Shown here piece after piece: positions 51,172-61,326 of a stretch of DNA of 64,000 bases. The notes beneath the pieces are model-generated. The model searched no databases. It saw nothing but the letters and a program-made list of their open reading frames with translations, and was not told where the DNA came from. The DNA is taken from NCBI RefSeq assembly GCF_001676705.1, contig NZ_CP016170.1, positions 1,550,001 through 1,614,000 on the forward strand, read 5' to 3'. A program made the position numbers and the translations under genes. Numbering within the stretch: the stretch's first letter is position 1; each line of letters begins with the position of its first letter. Source of the stretch: Bordetella bronchialis. GTDB taxonomy: Bacteria; Pseudomonadota; Gammaproteobacteria; Burkholderiales; Burkholderiaceae_B.

Positions 51172-51188
51172 ATATGGGAGTGAGACAG

Positions 51189-52175
51189 ATGAGTCACAAG
51201 CTTGACCTGTTCCGCCGCGCCGCCGCCACGCTGGCGGGCGCCACCGCGCTGTTCGCCGCTGCAGCGCCCGCGTACGCCGCCTATCCGGACAAGCCGGTAC
51301 GCGTCGTCGTCGGATTCAGCGCCGGCGGCACCACCGACGTGATCGCGCGCATCATGTCCAAGGAGCTGACCGAATCGCTGGGCCAGTCCTTTGTCGTCGA
51401 GAACAAGCCCGGCGCCGGCAGCAATATCGGCACCGAGTACGTGGCGCGCTCCGCGCCGGACGGCTACACGCTGTATTTCGTCGCCGTCACCAGCGCCATC
51501 AACCAGACCCTGTACACCAAGCTCAATTTCGACCTGGTGAAGGACTTCGCCCCGGTGGCGCTTGCCGCCAAGGTGCCCAACGTGCTGGTGGTCAACCCGC
51601 AGGTGCCCGTCAAGTCCGTCAAGGAGCTCGTGGACTACGCCAAGGCGCATCCCGGCAAGCTGGCCTTCGCCTCGTCGGGCAGCGGGACCTCCATCCATAT
51701 GGCGGGCGAGCTGTTCAAGCTGAAGGCCGGCGTCGATGTCCTGCATGTCCCGTACAAGGGTAGCGCCCCGGCCCTGACCGACCTGATCGGCGGACAGGTG
51801 CAGTTCATGTTCGACAACATGCCTTCGTCGTGGCCCCACGTGCAGTCGGGCAAGCTGCGCGCGCTGGCGGTCACCACCAAGGAGCGCTCGCCCACGGCGC
51901 CCGATCTGCCCACCATGGCGGAATCCGGCTTTCCCGGCTTCGACGTGTCGTCGTGGTTCGGCCTGATCGCGCCCAAGGGCACGCCGCCGGAAGTGATCAA
52001 GACCTTGAATGCGGCCATGGTCAAGGCGCTGGACAAGCCGGAGGTCAAGGACGCCTTCGACAAGCTGGGCGCCGTTCCGTCCAAGACCACGCCGGAGCAG
52101 TTCGGCGAATTCATCCAGTCGGAAGTCGCCACCTGGGCCACGGTGGTGAAGGCCTCGGGCGCGCGCGTCGACTGA
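51189..52175 (+). CDS. Bug-family periplasmic receptor
   Basis: A 328-aa TctC-like receptor with a signal peptide (about residues 1-32, ALFAAAAPAYAA). Motifs are VRVVVGFSAGGTTDVIARIM, ENKPGAGSNIGTEYVA, VPYKGSAPALTDLIGGQVQF and TMAESGFPGFDVSSWFGL. GGGAG-type SD before ATG 51189. It is the only gene in its unit apart from the IclR gene on the other side and is not accompanied by TctAB genes. Confidence 0.95.
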   Translation: MSHKLDLFRRAAATLAGATALFAAAAPAYAAYPDKPVRVVVGFSAGGTTDVIARIMSKELTESLGQSFVVENKPGAGSNIGTEYVARSAPDGYTLYFVAVTSAINQTLYTKLNFDLVKDFAPVALAAKVPNVLVVNPQVPVKSVKELVDYAKAHPGKLAFASSGSGTSIHMAGELFKLKAGVDVLHVPYKGSAPALTDLIGGQVQFMFDNMPSSWPHVQSGKLRALAVTTKERSPTAPDLPTMAESGFPGFDVSSWFGLIAPKGTPPEVIKTLNAAMVKALDKPEVKDAFDKLGAVPSKTTPEQFGEFIQSEVATWATVVKASGARVD

Positions 52176-52195
52176 TGCGCCGCCGGCGGGCCCGG

Positions 52196-53011
52196 TCAGG
52201 GCTCGCCTTCTTCCGCTCGCGCCCGCCGCGCCGTGGCCAGCATCGCGGTACACACGCCGCGCAGCATATCGACTTCGTCGCGCGTCAGGGCGCTGCGGCT
52301 GAACAGATGCCGCATCCGCGGCATCAGCTTTTTGGGATGCCGCGGGTCCAGGAATTTCACCGCCACCAGGGCTTCTTCCCAGTGGGCCAGCAGCGCCTGC
52401 ACCGCTTCCACCGGCGCCGGCGCGGCGCCGGGATCGGGCGTTTGCGCCGTCGTGGCCGGCAGCAGGCTGCCGCCCTGCGCCGAGATCAGCGCATAACGCA
52501 GTTCCCAGGCCGCCAACTGCAGCGCCTGGGCCACGTTCAGCGAGCTGTATTCCGGATTGGCGGGAATGTGGCAGATGCGATGGCAGGCAGCGATCTGGGC
52601 GTTGGTCAGCCCGGCGCGCTCCGTGCCCAGCACGACGGCCACGTCGCCGGTTCCGGCCTGCGCCAGGTGGTCGCGAGCCAGTTGCGCCGCCTGGCGGATA
52701 TCGCAGGGCGGCGGCCCCAGGTCGCGCACCCGGGCCGTCAGCGCGAAGGCCAGCGTCACCGGGGCCAGGGCCGATTCCAGCGTATCGTGCACCGCCGCGC
52801 GGGCCAGGACGTCGCCAGCGCCGCTGGCCAGGGCGACGGCTTCCGGCTGCGCCGCCATGTCCGGCAGGCGCGGCGCGACCAGCGCCAGCTCGGAAAAACC
52901 CATGGTCTTGATGGCCCGCGCGGCGGAGCCCACGTTGCCCGGATGGCTGGGCTCGACCATGATGAAACGTACCCGCGGGTAGGCCTGCTGGGGCGTTGAA
53001 GCCTGAGTCAT
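52196..53011 (-). CDS. trmJ: tRNA (cytidine/uridine-2'-O-)-methyltransferase TrmJ
   Basis: A 271-aa SPOUT-class methyltransferase that modifies the ribose of nucleotide 32 in tRNAs. The N-terminal strand is FIMVEPSHPGNVGSAARAIK. The trefoil knot has VAVVLGTERAGLTNAQI and CHIPANPEYSSLNVAQALQL. The C-terminal extension (TRDEVDMLRGVCTAMLATA) is the TrmJ-type tail. It is divergent from suhB by 79 bp, as in other Bordetella-like genomes. Confidence 0.94.
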   Translation of the reverse strand: MTQASTPQQAYPRVRFIMVEPSHPGNVGSAARAIKTMGFSELALVAPRLPDMAAQPEAVALASGAGDVLARAAVHDTLESALAPVTLAFALTARVRDLGPPPCDIRQAAQLARDHLAQAGTGDVAVVLGTERAGLTNAQIAACHRICHIPANPEYSSLNVAQALQLAAWELRYALISAQGGSLLPATTAQTPDPGAAPAPVEAVQALLAHWEEALVAVKFLDPRHPKKLMPRMRHLFSRSALTRDEVDMLRGVCTAMLATARRARAEEGEP

Positions 53012-53090
53012 TTAAAATGCCATGTTTGGCGCAGCGGAACCGCCGTCCGGCAGGTTACCGACCGCGCATTAGCGAATCGTACGGAATTCT

Positions 53091-53873
53091 ATGCACCCGA
53101 TGCTCAACATCGCCATCAAGGCGGCCCGGCGTGCCGGCACCATTATCAACCGTGCCAGCCTCGACCTGGAAAGACTGAACGTGGCCAAAAAAGGGCCGCG
53201 GGATTATGTCACGGAAGTCGACCAGGCCGCCGAGACGGCCATCGTGGAGGCCCTGCGCACCGCGTACCCGGACCACGCCGTCATGGGCGAGGAATACGGC
53301 CTGCAGGGCGACGAGCAGGCGGAATTCCGCTGGATCATCGATCCCTTGGACGGCACGACCAACTTCATCCACGGCCTGCCCAACTATGCGGTATCCATCG
53401 CCCTGCTGCAGCGGGGCGTGGCGACGCAGGCGGTGATCTACGATCCCTCGCGCAACGAGATGTTCACCGCCAGCCGCGGCGGCGGCGCTTTCCTGAACGA
53501 CCGGCGCGTGCGGGTTTCCGGCCGCACCCGCTACCACGAAGCGCTGCTGGGCGCGCACTGGCCGGGCTCGGCCGGGCCGGACCAGGGCGGCGGCAAGTTC
53601 AAGCAAATGGCGCAGAACAGTGCCGGCGTGCGCCGCATGGGCGCCACGGTACTGGACCTGGCTTATGTCGCCTGCGGCCGCCTGGACGGCTTCTGCGGCG
53701 TGTCGCTCAAGCCCTGGGACATGGCGGCCGGCAGCCTGCTGGTGCTGGAGGCGGGCGGCCTGGTGGCCGACTTCACCGGCGAACAGGGATGGCTGGAGTC
53801 GGGCAACGTGCTGGCGGCCAGCCCCAAGATCTTCACGCAGATGCTCGGCATCCTGCAGGGCAGCGCCAGCTAG
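53091..53873 (+). CDS. suhB: Inositol-1-monophosphatase SuhB
   Basis: A 260-aa Mg-dependent phosphatase; E. coli SuhB also serves in rRNA antitermination. Motifs: MHPMLNIAIKAARRAGTIIN at the N-terminus, metal sites EEYGLQG and WIIDPLDGTTNFIHGLPNYA, and GRLDGFCGVSLKPWDMAAGS. Full length with a weak GGA SD. Followed by a 452-bp non-coding stretch. Confidence 0.96.
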   Translation: MHPMLNIAIKAARRAGTIINRASLDLERLNVAKKGPRDYVTEVDQAAETAIVEALRTAYPDHAVMGEEYGLQGDEQAEFRWIIDPLDGTTNFIHGLPNYAVSIALLQRGVATQAVIYDPSRNEMFTASRGGGAFLNDRRVRVSGRTRYHEALLGAHWPGSAGPDQGGGKFKQMAQNSAGVRRMGATVLDLAYVACGRLDGFCGVSLKPWDMAAGSLLVLEAGGLVADFTGEQGWLESGNVLAASPKIFTQMLGILQGSAS

Positions 53874-53925
53874 GCGGCCAACAGGAAACCTGCGGGGAAA
53901 CCGCGCTGGGCTGTAAAACAAGCGC

Positions 53926-53952
53926 GGCATGGCGGCGGTGGCCGGCCATGCC
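53926..53952 (+). terminator. Possible suhB terminator hairpin
   Basis: GGCATGGC/GCCATGCC, an 8-bp stem with an 11-nt loop, 53 nt after the stop. There is no proper T run (GTCGTGTCTTT follows), so efficiency is doubtful. Confidence 0.35.
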
Positions 53953-54325
53953 GTCGTGTCTTTGCGCGGCTGCGGCGGGCAGCATCGCGACCGCGCCGGG
54001 TGGATGAACTGCCTCCTGCTCCCGGCAAGCGGCTTGCTTGGCGGGGTGGTCAGACCCGTCGAACCTGGCTTTCGCGCGCGCGGGGCCAACTTGTGGGTAG
54101 GCCGGGGGAGAGGGGGCCGCGGGCGCTCGGACAGGGCATCGATCGGGTCTGTGGACGTATTTCAACGCCGTCCCCGCGAACGCGCCATCCGCCACACGGA
54201 CTAAGACTTGCCTGCCCGCACAGGCCCGGGTTTACGGGGCCTGGCAGGCTCTTCAACCTTTGCGTGACCGGCGTGTCATGGCGTTTCCGGGTACGATTAC
54301 CGGTCCTTCACTGCTGGAGTTGCCA
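53953..54325 (+). other. Structured leader region of the TerC-CBS gene
   Basis: Part of a 452-bp gene-free gap. Three helices can be drawn: a 12-bp long-range stem (54051-54062 with 54139-54151, one bulge, core CAGACCCG/CGGGTCTG), a 5-bp hairpin GGACG/CGTCC (54153-54173), and a compound hairpin (54210-54249) with GCCTGCC/GGCAGGC and AGGCCC/GGGCCT. TerC-family genes in other bacteria often carry the yybP-ykoY manganese riboswitch, but I could not recognise its conserved loops here. It may be another structured 5' UTR. Confidence 0.4.
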
Positions 54326-55915
54326 ATGGAGTGGCTGCTGGACCCCGCTGCCTGGGTCGGCTTGCTTACCCTCGTCATCCTGGAAATCGTCCTCGGGATA
54401 GACAACCTTATCTTCATCGCCATTCTGGCGGACAAACTGCCGCCTGCCCAACGGGACCGGGCCCGCATATTCGGCCTGTCCCTCGCGCTGATCATGCGCC
54501 TGGTGCTGCTGTCGGTCATGTCCTGGCTGGTCACGCTCACCGAGCCTTTGTTCTCCATCGGTCCGCTGCATCCTTCGGCGCGCGATCTCATATTGCTGGC
54601 GGGGGGCTTTTTCCTGCTCTTCAAGGGCACGATGGAATTGCACGAGCGGCTGGAAGGCGTCACGCGCGAAGGCACGGGCCCGCGCGTCTACGCCAGCTTC
54701 TGGGTCATCGTCACGCAGATCGTCGTGCTGGACGCGGTGTTCTCGCTGGATTCCATCATCACCGCCGTCGGCATGGTCGATCACCTGGCCATCATGATGA
54801 TGGCCGTGATCATCGCCATCGGCATCATGCTGGTGGCGTCCAAGCCGCTGACGCGCTTCGTCAATGCGCACCCCACGGTGGTGGTGCTGTGCCTGGGCTT
54901 CCTGCTGATGATCGGCTTTTCGCTGGTGGCGGAATCGTTCGGCTTCAAGGTGCCGAAGGGCTACCTGTACGCGGCCATCGGTTTCTCGGTGCTGATCGAG
55001 GCCCTGAACCAGGTGGCGCGGCGCAACCTGCTCAAGCTGGACGCGCGGCGGCCGATGCGCGAGCGCACGGCCGAGGGCGTGCTGCGCATGCTGGGCAAGC
55101 GCCCGCCGCAACCGGTCATGGACGAGCCGGAAGCCGACGAATCGCAGGATGCCGCCGAGCCGCCCGCTTTCGGCGTGGAAGAGCGCAATATGGTCAGCGG
55201 CGTGCTGACGCTGGCCGAGCGCTCCATTCATTCCATCATGACGCCGCGCACCGATATCTCGTGGATCGATATCGACGACGACGCCGCCACCATGCGCGCC
55301 CAGATCGAGGCCGCGCCGCACACGTTCTTCCCGGTCTGCCGCGGCAGCCTGGACGAGGTCCTGGGCATCGGACGCGCCAAGGAGATGGTCGCCGATCTCA
55401 TCACCGAAGGGCGTATCCACCGCGACCGCCTGCGCGATCCCATCATCGTCCATGAGTCCATCGGCATCCTGCGCCTGATGGACACGCTCAAGCGCGCGCG
55501 CGGCCAATTGGTCCTGGTGGCCGACGAGTTCGGTGCCATCGAAGGGCTGGTCACCCCCATGGACGTGTTCGAGGCCATCGCCGGGGAATTCCCCGACGAA
55601 GACGAAATGCCCGACATCCTCCACGAGGGCGACGGCAAATGGAAGATCGATGGCGCGGCCGACCTGCGCCACGTCGAACAGGTGCTGGAAACCGACGGCC
55701 TGGTGGACGAGGCGCAAGACTACGCCACCCTGGCGGGCTACCTGCTGTCCCGCTTCGGCCATTTGCCCCAGCCCGGGGACAGCTGCGAATACGTGGCGCC
55801 GCACCAGCGCTACCGGTTCGAGGTGCTGCAATTGGACGGAAGGCGTATCGCGTCCGTGGGTGTGGAGCGCCTACCCTTAGAGCTTTCGCCCACCGACGAA
55901 AGCATCCCCTCCTGA
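54326..55915 (+). CDS. TerC-type membrane protein with CBS and CorC/HlyC domains (YegH-like)
   Basis: A 529-aa inner-membrane protein. Residues about 1-240 are a TerC domain with seven hydrophobic helices and conserved acidic motifs ([39 protein letters not shown]). A CBS pair follows ([35 protein letters not shown]), then a CorC/HlyC transporter-associated domain ([17 protein letters not shown]). TerC proteins are linked to metal (Mn) efflux or loading of exported enzymes. The start at 54326 has a GGAG SD; a longer ORF start upstream lies in the structured leader. Confidence 0.93.
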   Translation: MEWLLDPAAWVGLLTLVILEIVLGIDNLIFIAILADKLPPAQRDRARIFGLSLALIMRLVLLSVMSWLVTLTEPLFSIGPLHPSARDLILLAGGFFLLFKGTMELHERLEGVTREGTGPRVYASFWVIVTQIVVLDAVFSLDSIITAVGMVDHLAIMMMAVIIAIGIMLVASKPLTRFVNAHPTVVVLCLGFLLMIGFSLVAESFGFKVPKGYLYAAIGFSVLIEALNQVARRNLLKLDARRPMRERTAEGVLRMLGKRPPQPVMDEPEADESQDAAEPPAFGVEERNMVSGVLTLAERSIHSIMTPRTDISWIDIDDDAATMRAQIEAAPHTFFPVCRGSLDEVLGIGRAKEMVADLITEGRIHRDRLRDPIIVHESIGILRLMDTLKRARGQLVLVADEFGAIEGLVTPMDVFEAIAGEFPDEDEMPDILHEGDGKWKIDGAADLRHVEQVLETDGLVDEAQDYATLAGYLLSRFGHLPQPGDSCEYVAPHQRYRFEVLQLDGRRIASVGVERLPLELSPTDESIPS

Positions 55916-55931
55916 CTCCGAGCCGCACACT

Positions 55932-56798
55932 GTGACCGACTACTCCCTGTATCTGATCAAGGCTTTCTTTCTTGGCATCATCGAAGGCCTGACCGAGTTC
56001 ATTCCGGTATCCAGCACCGGCCATCTCATCCTTATCGGCGACTGGATCAACTTCCAGTCGAGCTCCGCCAAGGTCTTCGAGGTGGTCATCCAGTTCGGAT
56101 CCATCCTGGCCGTGATGTGGATATTCCGCGGGCGGCTGTGGCAACTGATCCACGGCACCCTCACCGGCGTGCGCAGCGAGATGATGTTCACCCGCAATCT
56201 GCTGGTGGCCTTCCTGCCGGCGGCGGTGATCGGCGCGATCTTCATCCACGCCATCAAGAACCTGTTCTACCACCCCGGCGTGGTGGCGGCGACCCTGGTG
56301 CTGGGCGGCCTGGTCATGCTGTACGTAGAGCGCCATACGCATCGCACGCGCGGCGCGGCCGCGGGCGCGGGCGGGGACGACAGCGCTTCCAGCGTGCGCG
56401 CCACCGCCCACCGGCTGGAGGACATTTCCTGGAAACAGGCCCTGGGCGTGGGCGTGGCGCAATGCGTGGCGATGATCCCCGGCGTATCGCGTTCCGGCTC
56501 GACCATCATCGGTGGCATGATCGCCGGCATCCAGCGCAAGACGGCCACGGAATTCTCCTTCTTCCTGGCCATGCCGACCATGCTGGGCGCCGCCGTGTAC
56601 GACTCCTACCGCAACATGAGCGTGCTGAGCCAGCACGACGTGGTCGGCATCGCCGTGGGCTTCGTCGCGGCCTTCCTGAGCGCGATGGTGGTGGTGCGGG
56701 CGGTCCTGCGCTTCGTGGCCAACCACACCTATCGCGTGTTCGCGTGGTACCGCATCGCGCTGGGCATCGTGGTGGCGCTGGTGTTGTTCGCGCGTTGA
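55932..56798 (+). CDS. uppP: Undecaprenyl-diphosphatase UppP (BacA)
   Basis: A 288-aa polytopic enzyme that recycles the peptidoglycan lipid carrier by dephosphorylating undecaprenyl pyrophosphate. Signature motifs: GIIEGLTEFIPVSSTGHLIL near the N-terminus and MIPGVSRSGSTIIGGMIAGI near residue 190. About eight membrane spans. GTG start at 55932, 16 nt after the TerC stop, so the two are probably co-transcribed. A short Gly/Ala-rich loop at about 140-155 is longer than in E. coli. Confidence 0.97.
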   Translation: MTDYSLYLIKAFFLGIIEGLTEFIPVSSTGHLILIGDWINFQSSSAKVFEVVIQFGSILAVMWIFRGRLWQLIHGTLTGVRSEMMFTRNLLVAFLPAAVIGAIFIHAIKNLFYHPGVVAATLVLGGLVMLYVERHTHRTRGAAAGAGGDDSASSVRATAHRLEDISWKQALGVGVAQCVAMIPGVSRSGSTIIGGMIAGIQRKTATEFSFFLAMPTMLGAAVYDSYRNMSVLSQHDVVGIAVGFVAAFLSAMVVVRAVLRFVANHTYRVFAWYRIALGIVVALVLFAR

Positions 56799-56811
56799 CC
56801 GCGCGCCGCGC

Positions 56812-57582
56812 CTAGGCCAATTCCAGGTCGAAGAACTGCAGGCCGTCGCCGTCGATGGCGAGCCAGCCGCCGCGCGGCGGACGCGCGTGGTCGCAATCCC
56901 AGTCGGGCAGCACCCAGCGTTCGCGGCGCTTGCCGGCCACGTCCACGACATGGCGCTGGGGCCGATGGGTATGGCCGTGAACCAGCGTGGTGACGCCGGT
57001 ATCGCGGAACAGGGCCTCTACCGCGCCCGGGTTCACGTCCATGATCTCGGCTTCCTTGGCCTGCGTGGCCGCCTTGCTTTCGCCGCGTGCCTGTTGGGCA
57101 AGGGTCAGGCGCTCGGGGATGGACTTGCCCAGGAATTCCTGCTGCCACGCGGGGTCGCGCACCATGGCGCGGAAGGCCTGGTAGGCCTCGTCATCCAGGC
57201 AGAGCTCGTCGCCGTGCGTCAGCAGGATCAGGCCGTAGTCGGTCTGGAGCAGGGCGGGCTCCGGCAGCAGCCGCGCCCCCACCGTCTGGGCCAGTTCCTG
57301 GCCCATCAGGAAGTCGCGGTTGCCGCGTCCCAGCCACACCGGTATGGCGGCGGCCGTGCGCTTGAGCGCCTGCAGGACGGTCGCCAGCCAGGGCGGCGCC
57401 TGGCGGATGACGTCGTCGCCGATCCAGGCATCGAAGATGTCTCCCGGCAGCAGCAGCGCCGAAGCCTCGGCGGCCGCGGCCTCCAGAAAACCCAGGAAGG
57501 CTTCCGACGTGGCCGGCGCGGCCGGGCCCAGATGCATGTCGGAAGCCACCCAGATCGTCCCGGGCAGGCTGATCTTATTCAA
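56812..57582 (-). CDS. lpxH: UDP-2,3-diacylglucosamine diphosphatase LpxH
   Basis: A 256-aa calcineurin-like phosphoesterase of lipid A synthesis that yields lipid X. Metal motifs: VASDMHLGP (DxH), [39 protein letters not shown] and [12 protein letters not shown]. Its start overlaps the end of the cyclophilin gene by 8 nt, so the two are co-translated. Convergent with uppP. Confidence 0.96.
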   Translation of the reverse strand: MNKISLPGTIWVASDMHLGPAAPATSEAFLGFLEAAAAEASALLLPGDIFDAWIGDDVIRQAPPWLATVLQALKRTAAAIPVWLGRGNRDFLMGQELAQTVGARLLPEPALLQTDYGLILLTHGDELCLDDEAYQAFRAMVRDPAWQQEFLGKSIPERLTLAQQARGESKAATQAKEAEIMDVNPGAVEALFRDTGVTTLVHGHTHRPQRHVVDVAGKRRERWVLPDWDCDHARPPRGGWLAIDGDGLQFFDLELA

Positions 57583-58222
57583 GGACTTCGGCCTTTTCGA
57601 TGACCACGTCCTGCGCGGGCACGTTCTGGTGGAAACCGCTGTTGCCCGTCTTGACGGCCTTGATCTTGTCCACCACGTCCGTGCCTTCCGTCACCTTGCC
57701 GAACACGGCATAGCCCCAGCCGTTGGCGGTGGGCGCGGTGAAGTTCAGGAAGTCGTTGTCCGCCACGTTGATGAAGAACTGGGCGGTGGCCGATTGGGGG
57801 TCGCTGGTGCGTGCCATGGCGACGGTGTACTTGTCGTTCTTCAGGCCATTGTTGGCCTCGTTTTCCACGGGGGCATGGGTTTGTTTCTGCTTCATGCCGG
57901 GCTCGAAGCCGCCGCCCTGGATCATGAAGCCGTCAATGACGCGATGGAAAACGGTGTTGTCGTAGAACCCTTCCTTGACGTAGGTCAGGAAGTTCGCCAC
58001 CGTCTTGGGCGCCTTGTCGGCGTCCAGGGTGATGACAAAAGCGCCGTAGTTCGTCGTCATCTTGACGCGGGGGGAAGAAGCCATGGAGTGTTTACCTTCG
58101 GTAGTGTTGGTGGAGGTCGCGCCGGACGGCGCGGCGCCGGCGGCCGCCGGCAGGATCGCGGCTAGCGCCACGCCGCATGCCGCATAGCGCAGCACGCGCA
58201 GTACAGAAGCTGAAAACGTCAT
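57575..58222 (-). CDS. Cyclophilin-type peptidyl-prolyl isomerase, exported form
   Basis: A 215-aa cyclophilin. The core ([60 protein letters not shown]) is complete, with the active-site Arg and Phe. Read from 58222 it has a Sec signal peptide (residues 1-30, [14 protein letters not shown]), so the product is periplasmic. An internal ATG at about 58084 would give a cytosolic PpiB-like form of about 168 aa, so dual localisation is conceivable. Its ATG overlaps the TPR gene stop (ATGA). Confidence 0.93.
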   Translation of the reverse strand: MTFSASVLRVLRYAACGVALAAILPAAAGAAPSGATSTNTTEGKHSMASSPRVKMTTNYGAFVITLDADKAPKTVANFLTYVKEGFYDNTVFHRVIDGFMIQGGGFEPGMKQKQTHAPVENEANNGLKNDKYTVAMARTSDPQSATAQFFINVADNDFLNFTAPTANGWGYAVFGKVTEGTDVVDKIKAVKTGNSGFHQNVPAQDVVIEKAEVLE

Positions 58223-58914
58223 TGTCTGGTCGGTTCCTTCAGCAGATTGTCGACGGCGCGGGCCTTGTTGCCGCTGCCCGTAATGCCGAGCTTCGCGGCT
58301 TCGCCATAGGATCGCTTGGCCTGGGCCAACTGTACGTCGGCCAGGTTGGCGCGGGCCGCCGGGTAATTCGGGTCGGCCCGCAAGGCGTTGCGCAGGGCCG
58401 TCTCGGCCCGGTCGATCTCGCCACGCTTGGCGTAGATCACCGCCATGTTATTCCATGGTTCGGGCAGCTCCGGGTAACGAGACGTCATGTCCTCGTAGAT
58501 ATCCAGGGCTTCCTGCTCGCGTCCGAGCGCGTCCAGCACGCGCGCGTGCTGGAATTCCAGCTGGACGTCCGTGCCGCCGGGGGGCGCCGGATCGCGCGTT
58601 TCGGCCAGGCGCTTTTCGATCATGGCCAGCGCTTCCTGGTTGCGGCCCGTGGTGATCAGTTTCTCGATATGGTCCGTGATCTGCGACGGCGTGGGCTGCA
58701 GGCGCGTGTCCACGCCCGGCTTGGCGGCTTCCAGCAGGCGCGCCAGCGCATCCCATCCGCCTTCGGGCGGCGGCTCGTCCAGCGTGGTCGCATTGGCATT
58801 GCGGCCGGGGCTTGCGGAGCCGCCCGGCATGCCCTGGGCCTGGGCCCCGCCCAAGGGCAGGGCGAGCAGGACGGCCGCCAGCAGGGCGGGAAGAAATCGT
58901 GTCTTGATGGTCAC
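58219..58914 (-). CDS. Exported TPR protein
   Basis: A 231-aa periplasmic protein with a signal peptide (residues 1-24, [18 protein letters not shown]). From about residue 75 it has tetratricopeptide repeats ([74 protein letters not shown]). The start is set at the GTG at 58914, directly before the signal peptide, although SD is weak (GGAA). A longer in-frame ATG at 58989 would bury the signal peptide. First gene of the TPR-cyclophilin-lpxH unit. Probably an envelope assembly or scaffold protein. Confidence 0.88.
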   Translation of the reverse strand: MTIKTRFLPALLAAVLLALPLGGAQAQGMPGGSASPGRNANATTLDEPPPEGGWDALARLLEAAKPGVDTRLQPTPSQITDHIEKLITTGRNQEALAMIEKRLAETRDPAPPGGTDVQLEFQHARVLDALGREQEALDIYEDMTSRYPELPEPWNNMAVIYAKRGEIDRAETALRNALRADPNYPAARANLADVQLAQAKRSYGEAAKLGITGSGNKARAVDNLLKEPTRQ

Positions 58915-59172
58915 AGGGATTTCCGTGTATGCCCGACCCCACGTGGTGGGCGCGCGATCAGGCCGCTTGCTATACTTGACGACCGCCATTTTAGCCTTGG
59001 TTCAGTTTCGGGGGCGGGTGTCCTGGTGCCCCCGGGGCTCGGCGCCTGTCCGGGGCCGGTTTCCTGCCCGGATCGCGTCCAGGACCGCCTGGCGGCGCGC
59101 CATGGCGCCACGCAGCGCAGGTCGACGGACGCGAGAACGGCGCCCCGATACCGGCTCTTCACTTTCATTTCT

Positions 59173-60621
59173 ATGCTGCACATCTACGATTCCCTATCGC
59201 GCACGAAAGTCCCCTTTACGCCGGTCGAAGCCGGGCGGGTGCGCATGTATGTGTGCGGCATGACGGTCTACGATTACTGCCACCTGGGCCATGCCCGGAT
59301 GCTGGTCGGCTTCGACGTCGTCCAGCGCTGGCTGCGGGCCAGCGGCCTGCAGGTGGATTACGTCCGCAATATCACCGACATCGACGACAAGATCATCCGC
59401 CGCGCGGTCCAGACCAACCGCCGCATCGGCGAGGTCACCGCGTTCTTCATCGACGCCATGCACGCGGACGAACGCGCGCTGGGCGTGCAGCCGCCGGACC
59501 GCGAACCGCGCGCCACGGCCTATATCGGCGACATGCTGGAAATCATCGGCAGGCTGGAAGGCAACGGCCTGGCCTATCGCGCCGAGGACGGCGACGTCAA
59601 TTTCGCGGTGCGCGGCTTTCCCGGCTATGGCAAGTTGTCCGGCAAATCGCTGGACGACCTGCGGGCCGGCGAACGCGTGGCGGTCGCCGCGGGCAAGCGC
59701 GATCCGCTGGACTTCGTGCTGTGGAAAGCCGCCAAGCCCGAAGAGCCGGACGACACCAAGTGGCAATCGCCCTATGGGCTGGGCCGGCCCGGCTGGCACA
59801 TCGAATGTTCCGCCATGAGCAAGAGCCTGCTGGGCCTGCCTCTGGACATCCATGGCGGTGGCCCGGACCTGAAATTCCCGCACCACGAGAACGAGATCGC
59901 CCAGACGGAAGGCGCTTACGGCGGCGTGCTGGCCAACGTGTGGATGCATTGCGGCCCGCTCATGGTCGACGACGACAAAATGTCGAAGTCGCTGAACAAT
60001 TTCCGCACCATCCGCCAGACCGTGGCGCAGGGCGCCCTGGACGACAGCAAGGCGGACTACGCCTTCAATCCGCGCGAAGCGGAAATGCTGCGCTTCTTCA
60101 TCGTGCGCAATCATTACCGCAGCCCGCAGAACTACACGCCGGACAACCTGGACGACGCGCAGAACGCCCTGGACCGCCTGTACCAGTCGCTGGCCAATGT
60201 GGCGCCGGACGATGCCGGCGTGGATTGGGACGAGCCCCAGGCGCAGGCCTTCAAGGCCGCGATGGACGACGACTTCAATACCCCCGGCGCCATGGCCGCC
60301 TTGTTCCAGCTGGCCACCGAGGCCAACCGCACCGGCAGCGCGCGCACGGCCGGGCAGTTGAAGGGGCTGGCCGCCATCCTGGGGCTGCTGCAGCAGGATC
60401 CGCAGGCCTATCTGCGCACTCCGACGCGCTATAAGCTGGGCGCGGCCGCGCCCGCCGCGGCGCTGGACGACCAGGCCATCCAGGACCTGATCGACGCGCG
60501 CGCCGCCGCGAAGCGCAATCGCGATTTCACAGAGGCCGACCGCATCCGCGGCGCGCTGCGCGAGGCCGGGATCGAACTCGAAGACAAGCCGGGCGGTGTC
60601 ACTAATTGGCGTCGGGTTTGA
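59173..60621 (+). CDS. cysS: Cysteinyl-tRNA synthetase
   Basis: A 482-aa class I synthetase that charges tRNA-Cys. The HIGH-type motif is HLGH at residues 37-40 within [11 protein letters not shown], and KMSKS lies at about 269-273 in [12 protein letters not shown]. The zinc site uses Cys28 ([12 protein letters not shown]), a cysteine in [15 protein letters not shown], and [12 protein letters not shown]. Full length; the upstream in-frame extension is not real. Divergent from the TPR gene. Confidence 0.98.
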   Translation: MLHIYDSLSRTKVPFTPVEAGRVRMYVCGMTVYDYCHLGHARMLVGFDVVQRWLRASGLQVDYVRNITDIDDKIIRRAVQTNRRIGEVTAFFIDAMHADERALGVQPPDREPRATAYIGDMLEIIGRLEGNGLAYRAEDGDVNFAVRGFPGYGKLSGKSLDDLRAGERVAVAAGKRDPLDFVLWKAAKPEEPDDTKWQSPYGLGRPGWHIECSAMSKSLLGLPLDIHGGGPDLKFPHHENEIAQTEGAYGGVLANVWMHCGPLMVDDDKMSKSLNNFRTIRQTVAQGALDDSKADYAFNPREAEMLRFFIVRNHYRSPQNYTPDNLDDAQNALDRLYQSLANVAPDDAGVDWDEPQAQAFKAAMDDDFNTPGAMAALFQLATEANRTGSARTAGQLKGLAAILGLLQQDPQAYLRTPTRYKLGAAAPAAALDDQAIQDLIDARAAAKRNRDFTEADRIRGALREAGIELEDKPGGVTNWRRV

Positions 60622-60644
60622 GCCGCATCCAGGAGCCGCCCGTC

Positions 60645-61283
60645 ATGCCGAGCGCCGATACCGCCGTCAGCAAGCCGCACTATTGGGAAGATGCCGTTTC
60701 GCATCTGGTGCGCCGCGACCGCATTTTGAAAAAACTCATTCCGCAGCATCCGGAAGTGTGGCTGACGCCGCTGGGCACGCCTTTCGTCACCCTGGCCCGC
60801 TCCATCGTCGGCCAGCAGATTTCCGTGCAGTCGGCGGAAGCCGCATGGCAGCGTTTCGTGCAGGCCACCGGCGCGCGGCCGTCGCCCACCGCCGTGTTGC
60901 GCGTCGGCGTGGAAGGCCTGCGCGAAGCCGGCCTGTCCAAGCGCAAGGCCGAATACGTGCAGGACCTGGCGCGGCATTTCAGCGAACGCAAGGTCCATCC
61001 GGACCGCTGGCCCCTGATGGAAGACGAAGCCGTCATCCAGGAGCTGGTCGCCATCCGCGGCATCAGCCGCTGGACGGCCGAGATGTTCCTGATCTTCAAT
61101 CTCCAGCGGCCGGACGTCCTGCCGCTGGACGACCTGGGATTGCTGAAGGCGATCTCGCTACACTATTTCAGCGGCGAACCCGTCTCGCGCTTCGAGGCGC
61201 GCGAGGTTTCGCTGGCCTGGCAACCCTGGCGTACCGTGGCAACCTGGTATCTGTGGCGCAGCCTGGACCCGATGTCGGTCTGA
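60645..61283 (+). CDS. DNA-3-methyladenine glycosylase II (AlkA-like HhH-GPD)
   Basis: A 212-aa base-excision repair glycosylase that removes alkylated bases. The helix-hairpin-helix and Gly/Pro-rich loop with catalytic Asp read [18 protein letters not shown] and [33 protein letters not shown] and [15 protein letters not shown] are typical. It lacks the N-terminal TBP-like domain of E. coli AlkA (282 aa), like the short family members. The ATG at 60645 has an AGGAG SD; a TTG inside the end of cysS is unlikely. Confidence 0.92.
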   Translation: MPSADTAVSKPHYWEDAVSHLVRRDRILKKLIPQHPEVWLTPLGTPFVTLARSIVGQQISVQSAEAAWQRFVQATGARPSPTAVLRVGVEGLREAGLSKRKAEYVQDLARHFSERKVHPDRWPLMEDEAVIQELVAIRGISRWTAEMFLIFNLQRPDVLPLDDLGLLKAISLHYFSGEPVSRFEAREVSLAWQPWRTVATWYLWRSLDPMSV

Positions 61284-61326
61284 GCTCGCCGCGATCCGCA
61301 TGGCCCAACAACGGAACCACACCTAC

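Noticed and set aside
53953..54325. yybP-ykoY manganese riboswitch upstream of the TerC gene
   Set aside because: Context is suggestive, but the conserved loop sequences could not be recognised by eye. Kept only as an unclassified structured leader.
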